Assembly: GCA_900769615.1 (NCBI GenBank)
Contig: CAAGHH010000001.1
Coordinates: 124,001 to 188,000 of the forward strand
Length of the DNA: 64,000 nucleotides
Origin: Selenomonadales bacterium
GTDB lineage: Bacteria; Bacillota; Negativicutes; Selenomonadales; Selenomonadaceae
Reading direction: 5' to 3'
Shown here: one piece after another, positions 52,257-61,267 of the stretch
Numbering within the stretch: the stretch's first letter is position 1
How the letters are laid out: the number at the start of each line of letters is the position of its first letter
Position numbers and translations under genes: made by a program
The notes under the pieces: generated by a model
Told to the model about the DNA's origin: nothing
Seen by the model: the letters and a program-made list of their open reading frames with translations, nothing else
The model's database searches: none

Positions 52257-53759
52257 ATGAAATTACGACCTTCACTTGATGAATTTTGTCAATTAGCACA
52301 AACAAAAAATTTAATAGCAGTATCTACAGAGATTAACATGGATATGGATACACCAGTTTCGGTGTACTATAAATTAGTAGCTGAAAACCGTGGGTTTATT
52401 TTGGAATCAGTTGATACGACGCATCAGCAATTTGGCCGATATTCTTTTATTGGGGCTGAGCCGTTTGCAAGGCTGCAAGTGTATAAAAATAAATTGATGA
52501 TACAAGAAAATGATTGCATGAAATGTATTGATGGCGATCCCGTAACGAGTATAAAAAAATATATGACCAGGTTTAAACCGGCTTTAGAAGATAAGAAGCT
52601 GCCATTAGTTAACGGTGGTATGGTAGGATATCTCAATTATGAAATAGTAGCAACTTTTGATAGAGTAAGAAATATGACAATTGACGATGAAGAAATGCTT
52701 GGTCAGTTTATGATTTGTCGTATTTTAGTAGTATATGATGCTTTGAAAAACAGTGCCCAGTTAATTTATCTAGCAGATGTTAAGGGCAGAGATCCTGAAG
52801 GATTATATAAAGAAATAGCAGAACGTATAATTGAAGTGCAGTCAAAATTAGCAGCACCAGTGCCAAAACGCCCTGAATCAGCGACTAAAAAAAGGCAGGA
52901 GCCAGTTGATTTTTTGAAACGTTATGGTAAAGCTCCAGCTGATTTTATTGTAGCTATAAAGCAAGCTAAAGAGCATATATTTGCAGGCGATATTTTTCAA
53001 GTAGTTCCATCGCGACAGTTTAAGGAAAAAATTGTTAAACCATGTTTTGATTTTTATCGTCGTTTGCGGCAGGTAAATCCATCGCCGTATATGTTTTATT
53101 TTAATTTTGGACGGGTAAAATTAGTTGGGGCATCGCCAGAAATGTTAGTAAAAGTAGCAGGCGATACTTTATATACTTATCCAATTGCTGGAACTCGCCG
53201 GCGTGGCAATAGCATTGATGAAGATAAGGAACTGGCGGCTGGGTTGCAAGCTGATACGAAAGAAGTTGCAGAACATTCAATGCTAGTAGATTTAGCCCGT
53301 AATGATATTGGGCGGATTAGTGAGCCAGGTACGGTAAAAGTGACGAAACTCAAGCAAATTGAATTTTTCAGTCATGTTATGCATATGGTGTCTGAAGTAA
53401 AGGGAAAATTAAAAGCTGGTTTTACGCCAATGGATGTATTGAAAGCAACCTTTCCAGCTGGTACAGTAAGTGGCGCGCCGAAGCTGAGAGCTATGGAGAT
53501 AATTCGTGATTTAGAACCGGTAAAACGCGGAACGTATTCGGGCACAGTGGGGTATATGGATTTTGCTGGCAATATGGATATGTGTATTACACTCAGAACC
53601 ATGCGGATAGAGGATGATACTACTGCAGTAATACAGTCAGGCGCGGGGATAGTAGCTGATTCTGTGCCTGAGAATGAATATAGGGAAATATTGCAAAAAT
53701 CCAAGGCTTTATTTGAAGTCGTTGAAGAGGTGGAAAATAATGATATTACTTTTGGATAA
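52257..53759 (+). CDS. trpE: Anthranilate synthase component I
   Basis: Chorismate to anthranilate. 500 aa: the N-terminal feedback region has FILESVDTTHQQFGRYSFIG (LLES-type tryptophan site), and the catalytic part has IFQVVPSRQF, GASPEMLV, PIAGTRRRG and SGAPKLRAMEII. The tryptophan-site motif distinguishes it from PabB. Shine-Dalgarno TGGAG. It ends 20 bases inside trpG. Only 49 bases separate it from the upstream terminator, so no T-box precedes it. Confidence 0.94.
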   Translation: MKLRPSLDEFCQLAQTKNLIAVSTEINMDMDTPVSVYYKLVAENRGFILESVDTTHQQFGRYSFIGAEPFARLQVYKNKLMIQENDCMKCIDGDPVTSIKKYMTRFKPALEDKKLPLVNGGMVGYLNYEIVATFDRVRNMTIDDEEMLGQFMICRILVVYDALKNSAQLIYLADVKGRDPEGLYKEIAERIIEVQSKLAAPVPKRPESATKKRQEPVDFLKRYGKAPADFIVAIKQAKEHIFAGDIFQVVPSRQFKEKIVKPCFDFYRRLRQVNPSPYMFYFNFGRVKLVGASPEMLVKVAGDTLYTYPIAGTRRRGNSIDEDKELAAGLQADTKEVAEHSMLVDLARNDIGRISEPGTVKVTKLKQIEFFSHVMHMVSEVKGKLKAGFTPMDVLKATFPAGTVSGAPKLRAMEIIRDLEPVKRGTYSGTVGYMDFAGNMDMCITLRTMRIEDDTTAVIQSGAGIVADSVPENEYREILQKSKALFEVVEEVENNDITFG

Positions 53760-54309
53760 TTATGATTCATTTACCTATAATGTATTTCAGCTGTTAAGTG
53801 AGCTGGGGGCAGAGGTAGAAGTAATTCGTAATGATAAGATTACGATAGATGAAATTAAAAAGCGTAATTATGATGGTATTGTACTTTCGCCAGGACCAGG
53901 AGAGCCAGCTGATGCTGGTATTACTGAAGCGGTGATTAATGAGTTAAAGGGCGAGGTACCAATGCTGGGGATATGCCTTGGGCATCAGGCAATAGGTGAA
54001 GTTTTTGGGGCTAAAATTGTTAGAGCTGGTGAGATTATTCATGGCAAAACTTCACCGTTGCATCATAATGGCAGGGGGCTGTATCAAGGATTAGCGCAGG
54101 ATATTCCAATAGGACGCTACCATTCGCTTATAATTGATCGTGCTACATTGCCTGACTGTTTGGAGGTAACTAGTGAGTTAGCTGATGGCATGATTATGGG
54201 CGTTCGCCATAAAAAATATGATATTGAGGGTATACAGTTTCATCCTGAATCAATATTAACACCGGATGGAAAAAGTATGATGAAAAACTTTTTAGCGCAT
54301 TTGCAATAA
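53740..54309 (+). CDS. trpG: Anthranilate synthase component II (glutamine amidotransferase)
   Basis: 189 aa class I amidotransferase: ILLLDNYDSFTYNVFQ, nucleophile Cys in GICLGHQAIGE, and the C-terminal GIQFHPESILT with catalytic His and Glu. It supplies ammonia to TrpE and may be shared with PabB. The ATG at 53740 follows AGAGGTGG. trpD, which often follows or is fused, is absent. Confidence 0.95.
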   Translation: MILLLDNYDSFTYNVFQLLSELGAEVEVIRNDKITIDEIKKRNYDGIVLSPGPGEPADAGITEAVINELKGEVPMLGICLGHQAIGEVFGAKIVRAGEIIHGKTSPLHHNGRGLYQGLAQDIPIGRYHSLIIDRATLPDCLEVTSELADGMIMGVRHKKYDIEGIQFHPESILTPDGKSMMKNFLAHLQ

Positions 54310-54319
54310 AAAATATTTT

Positions 54320-54356
54320 AGGTTTGCTGGTTAAATTTATCGGCAAGCCTTTTTTA
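54320..54356 (+). terminator. Intrinsic terminator after trpG
   Basis: AGGTTTGC and GCAAGCCT pair (one wobble) and are followed by TTTTTT. Confidence 0.85.
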
Positions 54357-54395
54357 TTGCAATAACGGTATTTAACAAATTTACAACGAAAAGTA

Positions 54396-54497
54396 ATGCT
54401 GATATATTTGTGGGCAGTAAATAATCAGATAGAAAAGGCTGTTAAAGCAATAGTGAATATTAAAGATGTGCAGTCTGTAGTAGAAGTAGAAAAATAA
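54396..54497 (+). pseudogene. 33-codon remnant of a decayed gene
   Basis: An ORF ending NNQIEKAVKAIVNIKDVQSV, then VEVEK and a stop. This looks like the tail of a small regulatory (ACT-like) domain. It has no ribosome site at its ATG, but a proper terminator follows at 54520-54550, as if a gene once ended here. Low confidence in family. The rest of 54357-54616 is AT-rich. Confidence 0.35.
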
Positions 54498-54519
54498 ATA
54501 AAATAAAGTTAAAGCGGAA

Positions 54520-54550
54520 AGAGTTGTCATTATTGGCAGCTCTTTTTTTT
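54520..54550 (+). terminator. Intrinsic terminator after the remnant ORF
   Basis: AGAGTTG and CAGCTCT pair with one wobble, then eight T. There is no intact gene directly upstream for it to serve. Confidence 0.75.
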
Positions 54551-54576
54551 GCAAAATTGATTAATGGCGTTATAAT
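54548..54576 (+). promoter_or_regulatory. Promoter of the DUF4127 gene
   Basis: TTTGCA, 17-base spacer, TATAAT. The AATGGCGTTATAAT end of the element is almost the same as in the corA and map promoters. Confidence 0.65.
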
Positions 54577-54616
54577 AAAAAGCAGTGTGATTATTATAGA
54601 TAAGGGGCAAATACAG

Positions 54617-56257
54617 GTGTTTAAAATAAATCATAAATTTACTTTGCTGATAGTTTGGCTGCTGATGATGGTTATTTATCTGCCAGCGGGTGAAGCAAGA
54701 GCTGCTGGTAGTGCTAATGCGGCGCAGGTTATAAGCAAGGGAAAGATTGTTTTTATTCCGCATGATGATCGGCCAACGTCAGGCGAGCAGACAGCAGCGG
54801 TGGTACGCAAGCTTGGGTACGAAGTAGCGATGCCGGATAAAAGTCTTTTAGGCAGTTTGAATAAAACTGGTGATACGGATTTGCTTTGGCAGTGGCTTAG
54901 AGTTAATGCCAAAGATGCTAAGGCTGCGGTTATAGCTACGGATTCGCTTATCTATGGCGGGCTGGTTAATTCGCGTAAGCATGAGATGCCTATAGAGATG
55001 CTGAAAGCAAAAGAAGCTGAGCTTAGAACTTTGCATGAGTATTATCCTGAAATGAAGCTATATGCTTTTGGCTCGCTTATGCGCACGCCCAAGAGTGGTG
55101 AAGCGTCCGGCGGGGAAGATCCAGCCTATTATATTAACTATGGCAGCCAGATTTTTAGATATACGGCGCTTATGGATAAAGCTGAGATGACGGGGCTTAA
55201 TGATTCGGAAAATGCTGAATGTATGCAAATAGAGTCGGAGGTTCCAGCCGAAATTTTACAGGACTGGTTTAATCGCCGGCAAAATAATTTGGCTATAACG
55301 ATGGCTATGGTTGATGATGTGCGTCGTGGTGCCATTGATTATTTACTTATTGGCAAAGACGATAATGCACCATTATCAGAGACACACCGTGAGTCGCGCT
55401 GGCTTAGCGATTATGCGCATGGGGTGCCAAGTGATCGTTTTCGATTGGTAGCGGGAATTGATGAATTTGCTATGCTGCTTTTGTCGCGGGCTATTAATGA
55501 TGTTGAGCATCAGCAGCCAAAGGTTTACACTGAGTTTAACGCTGGCAAAGGCGGGGCTACGATACCAGCATATTCAGATGAAAAGCTGGCTGATACTTTA
55601 AAGGTTGAGCTAGCAGTTGCTGGGGCAGTGGCAGTACCTGCTCCTGCTATGGCTGATTATGTACTGCTGGTGAATACGCCAGCTGATGGGATAACCGGTG
55701 AAGCCAATCATATTAGAAGCGGGGAAGGATCTTTGTTAAATGATGGCAAGGATCGCGCCGAAACAGCTTATTTTTTAGATCGTATCAATAAATATTTAGC
55801 TGCTGGGTACAAGATCGGTATAGCTGATGTGGCGTTCACTAATGGTTCGGATAATGCATTAATGAATCATTTGCAAAGCGAAGGTTTGCTTTTTAGGCTT
55901 AGAGCTTATTCTGGCTGGAATACGGCAACGAATAGTTTAGGTTTTGCTTTAGGACAGGGAATTTTAGCTTCGCGTTTGCCACAAGCTGATTGTAATGATC
56001 TTTTAAAGACGCGTTATTTAGATGATTGGCTTTATCAGGCTAATGTCCGTACTGCTATGGGACATAAAATTGAACAAATGGCTGATCCATCAGTTTATTT
56101 ATATTTAGGCAGCCATGAGCAAAATATTGCCGAAGAAACAGCACAGGGAATCGAGGCAATGGCTAAAGAAAAATTGCCGTTGGAGGAGCAGCCAGCTGAT
56201 ATAAAGGTGGCTTTTCCTTGGCATCGGATGTTTATAGCTGATATTGAAGCTAAATAG
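54617..56257 (+). CDS. Exported DUF4127 family protein
   Basis: 546 aa. Signal peptide (about 1-33: basic start, hydrophobic core, then GEARAA). The mature start KIVFIPHDDRPTSGEQT matches the DUF4127 opening (IPLDDRP type), with TDSLIYGGLVNSR and LLIGKDDNAPLS further on. Function of the family is unknown. The GTG at 54617 is chosen because AAGGGG precedes it by nine bases and it starts the signal peptide; the frame is open to 54524. It is followed 24 bases later by thiE, probably in one transcript. Confidence 0.82.
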   Translation: MFKINHKFTLLIVWLLMMVIYLPAGEARAAGSANAAQVISKGKIVFIPHDDRPTSGEQTAAVVRKLGYEVAMPDKSLLGSLNKTGDTDLLWQWLRVNAKDAKAAVIATDSLIYGGLVNSRKHEMPIEMLKAKEAELRTLHEYYPEMKLYAFGSLMRTPKSGEASGGEDPAYYINYGSQIFRYTALMDKAEMTGLNDSENAECMQIESEVPAEILQDWFNRRQNNLAITMAMVDDVRRGAIDYLLIGKDDNAPLSETHRESRWLSDYAHGVPSDRFRLVAGIDEFAMLLLSRAINDVEHQQPKVYTEFNAGKGGATIPAYSDEKLADTLKVELAVAGAVAVPAPAMADYVLLVNTPADGITGEANHIRSGEGSLLNDGKDRAETAYFLDRINKYLAAGYKIGIADVAFTNGSDNALMNHLQSEGLLFRLRAYSGWNTATNSLGFALGQGILASRLPQADCNDLLKTRYLDDWLYQANVRTAMGHKIEQMADPSVYLYLGSHEQNIAEETAQGIEAMAKEKLPLEEQPADIKVAFPWHRMFIADIEAK

Positions 56258-56281
56258 ATTGTTAATTTTGAGGTGATTGGC

Positions 56282-56986
56282 ATGGGGATAAGAGAAAGAT
56301 TAGATGTTTCGTCATATTTAGTCATAGGACCAGAAAATACTAAGGGCAGACCAATAACTGATATTATTCGGGCAGCAGTCAGTCAGGATTTTACGGTAGT
56401 GCAAATAAGGGCAAAAAAAGCAAGTGCTAGAGAAATTATGGAAATAAGTCGCAATGCGGCTGATGTTTTGGCTGATTTACATAAGGAAAATGAAGTGGCA
56501 TTATTAATAAATGATCGGCTAGACGTTGCTCTGGCAGCTAGAGAAGCTGGCATAAAGGTTGACGGAGTGCATGTTGGGCAAAAAGATATACCAGTATCAG
56601 TCTGTCGGAAATATTTAGGAAAAGATGCTATTGTCGGACTTTCGGCCAGAGCTAATGAGCTTATTGATTATGTAAAAGCATGTGATACGTCGGATATTGA
56701 TTATTTTGGTGCTGGACCATTGCATTTAACTGCTTCTAAACCTGATGCCGGGTACATAGCTGATGGGCGCATAATAACCAGAAGTTTTGCTGAGCTAAAG
56801 ACACTGCATGAGATAAGCCCAATACCGGTAGTGGTAGGCGGCGGGGTCAAGACAGCTGATCTTGAAAATTTGGTGGCAACTGGTGTTGATGGCTTTTTTG
56901 TTATTAGCGCTATTGCAGGCGCGGAAAACCCAGCGCAAGCAGCTAAGGAAATGACTTCGCTATGGCAAAAAATTAAAAATAAATAA
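56282..56986 (+). CDS. thiE: Thiamine-phosphate synthase-like protein
   Basis: TenI/ThiE TIM barrel that joins the thiazole and pyrimidine moieties of thiamine. Seen: FTVVQIRAKKASAREI (QxR in place of the usual QLR), LLINDRLDVALAA, GVHVGQKDIPV, and PIPVVVGGGV for phosphate binding. The loop reads GPLHLTASKPDA where ThiE usually has a Thr-Pro-Thr-Lys stretch, so a TenI-like or altered activity is possible. The ATG at 56282 is six bases after AGGTG. 234 aa, slightly long. Confidence 0.82.
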   Translation: MGIRERLDVSSYLVIGPENTKGRPITDIIRAAVSQDFTVVQIRAKKASAREIMEISRNAADVLADLHKENEVALLINDRLDVALAAREAGIKVDGVHVGQKDIPVSVCRKYLGKDAIVGLSARANELIDYVKACDTSDIDYFGAGPLHLTASKPDAGYIADGRIITRSFAELKTLHEISPIPVVVGGGVKTADLENLVATGVDGFFVISAIAGAENPAQAAKEMTSLWQKIKNK

Positions 56987-56999
56987 AAGTAAAAAAATA

Positions 57000-57034
57000 G
57001 GTCAAAAGGTCAAAAAGTATTTGACTTTTTGACC
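57000..57034. promoter_or_regulatory. CtsR-like operator at the clpB promoter
   Basis: Four heptamers of the CtsR type: GGTCAAA at 57000-57006 and 57008-57014, and on the other strand AGTCAAA (57020-57026) and GGTCAAA (57028-57034). The two pairs form a near-perfect 15-bp inverted repeat with a five-base centre. Classical CtsR sites have three bases between heptamers; here there is one. It covers the -35 box, as expected for a heat-shock repressor. It could also act as a weak terminator hairpin for thiE. Confidence 0.6.
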
Positions 57035-57048
57035 TATTTGCCTATAAT
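57021..57048 (+). promoter_or_regulatory. Promoter of clpB
   Basis: -35 TTGACT inside the operator, 16-base spacer, -10 TATAAT. The transcript would start near 57055, about 80 bases before clpB. No CIRCE element (TTAGCACTC type) is present. Confidence 0.75.
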
Positions 57049-57133
57049 AATAAATAGAAACGGAACCGTTCAGAGAAAATAAGTTAAGCTAAGGCAATGA
57101 AAAGCTATTTATTATTGTTATGGAGGAAATATT

Positions 57134-59707
57134 ATGGGACAGGAAAAATATACCGCAAAAACCTTGGCGGCCTTGCAATCTGCCCAGCAATTGGCTGCAA
57201 TGCACTATCATCAGGAAATAACATCAGCGCATACGCTATTAGCATTGGTAAAAGAACCTGAGGGGCTTTTGGCAACGATTTTTGAAGAGAACAAGACGGA
57301 TTTACCTATGCTAAAAGCACGGTTAGAGCAGATATTAGCTAAGATACCGAGTGTCAAAGGTACTGATCGTTTAGGCATGGGGATGGATATGGTAAGAGTC
57401 CTGGGACGGGCGGAAGAACTTGCTAAATCCATGAAGGACGATTATTTGTCAACCGAGCATTTGCTCTTGGCAATAGTTATTGATGGCAGTGAGGAAGTTC
57501 AAGCTGTTTGCCGTGAATTTAAGCTGACAAAAAGCAATATTCAGGCTTCGATTAAAAAGAACCGTAAACAAAATGTTACTAATGATAATCCCGAGGCCGG
57601 GTATAAATCACTTGAAAAATTTGGTCGCGATCTTACAGCTGCCGCTAAAGCTGGCAAGCTTGATCCGGTAATTGGTCGTGATGAAGAAATTCGCCGTACC
57701 ATCGAGATACTTTCTCGCCGCACGAAAAATAATCCAGTGCTGATAGGTGAACCGGGTGTCGGCAAAACTGCTATCGTTGAGGGGCTGGCTCGCCGCATTG
57801 TAGCAGGTGATGTACCGGAGTCTTTAAAAAATAAGACGCTATATTCTCTCGATATGGGCTCGCTGGTGGCTGGTGCTAAATTCCGGGGCGAATTTGAGGA
57901 ACGCTTAAAAGCTGTACTTAATGAAATCGTAAAATCAGATGGCCAGATTCTATTGTTTATCGATGAAGTGCATACTGTAGTAGGTGCTGGTGCTGCTGAA
58001 GGTGCTATGGATGCAGGTAATCTTTTGAAACCGATGCTGGCTCGGGGCGAGCTACGCTGTATTGGTGCAACCACCTTAAATGAGTATCGCAAGTATATAG
58101 AAAAGGATACCGCGCTTGAACGGCGTTTCCAGCCAGTAATGGTTGGTGAACCGACCGTAGAGGATACGATATCTATTCTGCGTGGCTTAAAAGAGCGCTA
58201 TGAAGTTCATCATGGTGTGCGTATTCGGGATGCGGCACTAGTTTCAGCAGCAGTGCTTTCTGATCGTTATATTTCAGATAGATTTTTGCCTGATAAAGCA
58301 ATTGATTTGGTTGATGAGGCCGCTGCTAAACTGCGTACTGAAATCGAATCAATGCCGGCACCGCTTGATGAAATCCGGCGGAAAATTATGCAGCTGGAAA
58401 TTGAGGAGCAGGCACTGAAGAAGGAAAGCGACGAAGCTTCAAAGGAACGGCTTAATAGTATAACAGCCGAAAAAGCTGATTTACAAGCTAAAGAAAACGA
58501 TTTAAAGGCTAAATGGGAAGGCGAAAAGCAGGCTATTTTGCGGGTTCGGGCTATAAAAAAAGAAATTGATGAAGTAAACAGCCAAATGGAAGCAGCGGAG
58601 CGTTCGTATGATCTTAACCGGATGTCAGAGCTGAAATATGGCAAGCTGCCGGAATTAAATAAACAGCTGCAACAGGAAGAATCAGTAATTGCTGCTAAAT
58701 CAAAAGATGAACAGCTTTTGAAAGAAGAAGTTGGTGAAGAAGATATTGCCAAAGTCGTCAGCCGCTGGACAGGAATACCGGTAGCAAAGATGATGACTGG
58801 TGAAAGGGAAAAACTAATTCACTTGGAAGATGTGCTCCATGAGCGGGTTGTGGGGCAAGATGAAGCAGTAAAGGCTGTAAGTGAAGCCATTCTCAGAGCT
58901 AGAGCGGGCATAAAGGATCCAAATCGTCCGATTGGTTCATTTATCTTCCTTGGCCCGACTGGTGTCGGCAAGACGGAACTGGCGAAAACTTTGGCTGATG
59001 CACTGTTTGATGATGAACGCAGTATGGTGCGTATTGATATGAGCGAATATATGGAAAAACACAGTGTATCGCGGCTTATTGGTGCGCCTCCGGGATATGT
59101 TGGCTATGATGAAGGCGGTCAGCTCACAGAAGCTGTACGCCGGCATCCGTACAGTGTAATTTTGCTTGATGAAATTGAAAAAGCTCATCGTGATGTATTT
59201 AATGTTTTACTGCAAATACTTGATGATGGCCGTTTGACTGATGGCAAAGGCAGAGTAGTAAACTTTAAAAACACGGTTATCATTATGACTAGTAACTTAG
59301 GTTCGCAGGAAATTCTAAACAAAGATTATGCTGAAGCTAAGGCGGCAGTACAAGCTATCTTAAAAGATTATTTCCGTCCTGAGTTTTTGAATCGAGTAGA
59401 TGATATTATCGTCTTTAAGGCACTAGCTAAAGAACAGGTTAAGAACATAGCTGCTATCATGCTGAAAGCGCTGGGGGCACGGCTGTCACGTCAAGTAAAG
59501 ATTACCCTTGGCTGGAATGACACAGCCCTTACGGCATTAGCTGATCAAGGTTTTGATCCAAGCTTTGGTGCGCGTCCATTGCGTCGTTTACTGGTGCATA
59601 CAGTAGAAACGGCACTTTCTAAAGAAATAATCAAAGGCAATATTAAGGAAGGCGACACCGTAAATATTGGTTTTGAAGCTGGTGAATTTACTTTTACTAA
59701 GGCTTAA
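57134..59707 (+). CDS. clpB: ATP-dependent disaggregase ClpB
   Basis: Hsp100 chaperone that rescues aggregated protein with DnaK. 857 aa: N-domain (about 1-145), AAA1 with GEPGVGKTA and LFIDEVHTVVGAG, a coiled-coil middle domain (about 405-525; Glu/Lys-rich), AAA2 with GPTGVGKTELAK and SVILLDEIEKAH, C-terminal domain. The long middle domain separates it from ClpC. Shine-Dalgarno TGGAGG. Single-gene unit with its own terminator. Confidence 0.97.
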   Translation: MGQEKYTAKTLAALQSAQQLAAMHYHQEITSAHTLLALVKEPEGLLATIFEENKTDLPMLKARLEQILAKIPSVKGTDRLGMGMDMVRVLGRAEELAKSMKDDYLSTEHLLLAIVIDGSEEVQAVCREFKLTKSNIQASIKKNRKQNVTNDNPEAGYKSLEKFGRDLTAAAKAGKLDPVIGRDEEIRRTIEILSRRTKNNPVLIGEPGVGKTAIVEGLARRIVAGDVPESLKNKTLYSLDMGSLVAGAKFRGEFEERLKAVLNEIVKSDGQILLFIDEVHTVVGAGAAEGAMDAGNLLKPMLARGELRCIGATTLNEYRKYIEKDTALERRFQPVMVGEPTVEDTISILRGLKERYEVHHGVRIRDAALVSAAVLSDRYISDRFLPDKAIDLVDEAAAKLRTEIESMPAPLDEIRRKIMQLEIEEQALKKESDEASKERLNSITAEKADLQAKENDLKAKWEGEKQAILRVRAIKKEIDEVNSQMEAAERSYDLNRMSELKYGKLPELNKQLQQEESVIAAKSKDEQLLKEEVGEEDIAKVVSRWTGIPVAKMMTGEREKLIHLEDVLHERVVGQDEAVKAVSEAILRARAGIKDPNRPIGSFIFLGPTGVGKTELAKTLADALFDDERSMVRIDMSEYMEKHSVSRLIGAPPGYVGYDEGGQLTEAVRRHPYSVILLDEIEKAHRDVFNVLLQILDDGRLTDGKGRVVNFKNTVIIMTSNLGSQEILNKDYAEAKAAVQAILKDYFRPEFLNRVDDIIVFKALAKEQVKNIAAIMLKALGARLSRQVKITLGWNDTALTALADQGFDPSFGARPLRRLLVHTVETALSKEIIKGNIKEGDTVNIGFEAGEFTFTKA

Positions 59708-59732
59708 AAAAATTAAATAATTATACTGAATT

Positions 59733-59760
59733 TACCCTCGCTTTTTAGCGAGGGTTTTTG
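59733..59760 (+). terminator. Intrinsic terminator after clpB
   Basis: ACCCTCGC and GCGAGGGT around TTTTTA, followed by TTTT. Confidence 0.92.
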
Positions 59761-59852
59761 TTGTGCCAAAAGCTAAAATAAGTTAAAATAATTGGTAAGT
59801 AATATTAAATAAAATGATAAGGGATGATGGGGAAAAGGGGGCGCTGTTAAGA

Positions 59853-61220
59853 ATGATGCGCATAAAAAATAATATTGATGCGGTTAGGACGCAAGGGACA
59901 TTAAATAAGAATTCTAATCGCATGCAAAAGGATTTAAAAAGAGTTTCTAGTGGGATGAAAATAAATGGTGCTGCTGATGATGCATCGGGATATGCTATAT
60001 CTGAGAGGATGCGGACGAAAATTCGCAGTCTTGATCAGGCTAAGCAGAATACGCAAAATGGTACCAGTATGATGAAGGTAGCTGAAGGCGCAGTGAGTTC
60101 AACGGTCGATATATTAAAGACGATGAAGGAAAAAGCGATTAATGCGGCTAATGATACCAATACTGATAGTGATCGGCAGACGATACAAAAAGAATTTAAT
60201 CAGTTTATCGATCAGATCGATGATAATGCGAATGTAACTTATAATGGTAAATATTTAGTAGATGGATCGCACAACAATGGTATTGAAGCTACCGCTACGG
60301 TGCTAGCCAATGATTATTTAGAGGAACCAGCTAATTTAACTAATAAGCGTAAATTTACGGAATTAAATGATCGCAATGGTCAGTCATTAGGCATAATAGA
60401 GTCGGATTCGATTACTATTTCTTTGGTGCAGGATGCCAAAACCTATACCAGACAATATGACATTGGTACAAATACTTTATCTGATACCATTGCCCATTTT
60501 ATGATGGATATAGTGAATGATGGCTATAAGGGAGAAATAGCAATTTGGGATAGTCAGGAGTATTATGGTTATAATGGGTTTAAGGAAAAAGTAGCGCCGG
60601 CAGCTGGTAATCGGACGACCGTAATCACTATGGGACCAAAAGATCCTAATGCTAATCCGCCAACGATCGAAGATTATCAAAAGGGATTAGAGCACCAGCT
60701 TGGCGGAATTACACTTTCAATAACTGATAAAGATGGTCAGGTTAAAAAGAGTGCCAATGCGGTGCTGAATCAATTTCATGAAGTAATTCGGGCGCAAAAT
60801 GCATCAAAAGATAATGCGCTGGTTTTTCAAGTTGGTGATAAATCCAATCAAGCGATAAAGGTCGGGCTTACCGATATGCGTTCGCAGGCACTAGCTTTGC
60901 GCGGACAAAATGGTGATACGGTAAATATAGCTACGCAAGCTAATGCGAATGCTGCCATTGAAGTATTAGACAATGCTTTAGCAAAAGCTTTGGATCAGCA
61001 AACATCGATTGGTGCGGTACAAAGCCGTTTAGCTTATACCGCCGATAATTTGACAGTAGCTAGTACCAATTGTCTAGCATCAGAGTCAGCGATAAGAGAT
61101 GCTGATATGGCTAAAGAAATGACAGCTTATACTAGAGATAATGTTTTATTGCAGGCAGCACAGGCTATGCTGTCGCAGGCTAATAATCAAGCCAGCAGCG
61201 TGCTTTCATTATTACAATAA
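59853..61220 (+). CDS. fliC: Flagellin
   Basis: 455 aa. The conserved N-terminal D0/D1 helices (MRIKNNIDAVRTQGTLNKNS, then SGMKINGAADDASGYAISER) and C-terminal D1/D0 helices (ESAIRDADMAKEMTAYTRDN to the end) enclose a variable region of about 190 residues (150-340). The start at 59853 gives the canonical N-terminus; AAAGGGGG lies 11 bases upstream. An in-frame ATG at 59814 is less likely. No other flagellar gene is near, and the upstream region shows no clear sigma-D site; TTGTGC-17-TAAAAT at 59761-59789 is a weak vegetative-type alternative. Confidence 0.93.
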   Translation: MMRIKNNIDAVRTQGTLNKNSNRMQKDLKRVSSGMKINGAADDASGYAISERMRTKIRSLDQAKQNTQNGTSMMKVAEGAVSSTVDILKTMKEKAINAANDTNTDSDRQTIQKEFNQFIDQIDDNANVTYNGKYLVDGSHNNGIEATATVLANDYLEEPANLTNKRKFTELNDRNGQSLGIIESDSITISLVQDAKTYTRQYDIGTNTLSDTIAHFMMDIVNDGYKGEIAIWDSQEYYGYNGFKEKVAPAAGNRTTVITMGPKDPNANPPTIEDYQKGLEHQLGGITLSITDKDGQVKKSANAVLNQFHEVIRAQNASKDNALVFQVGDKSNQAIKVGLTDMRSQALALRGQNGDTVNIATQANANAAIEVLDNALAKALDQQTSIGAVQSRLAYTADNLTVASTNCLASESAIRDADMAKEMTAYTRDNVLLQAAQAMLSQANNQASSVLSLLQ

Positions 61221-61224
61221 AAAA

Positions 61225-61267
61225 TAAAAAATCAGCCTTGTGTATATTGCGCAAGGCTGATTTTTTA
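61225..61267. terminator. Bidirectional terminator between flagellin and deacetylase genes
   Basis: AAAAATCAGCCTTG paired with CAAGGCTGATTTTTT around an 11-base loop. It serves both convergent genes. Confidence 0.93.

Noticed and set aside
54524..54616. Longer N-terminus for the DUF4127 protein
   Set aside because: The extra codons run through a terminator and the promoter; the GTG at 54617 has a ribosome site and starts a proper signal peptide.
57000..57034. Simple terminator of thiE
   Set aside because: The arms match CtsR heptamers, overlap a good -35 box and are not followed by a U-run; an operator explains it better, though a double role is possible.
56987..57133. CIRCE (HrcA) element before clpB
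   Set aside because: No TTAGCACTC or GAGTGCTAA half-site is present.
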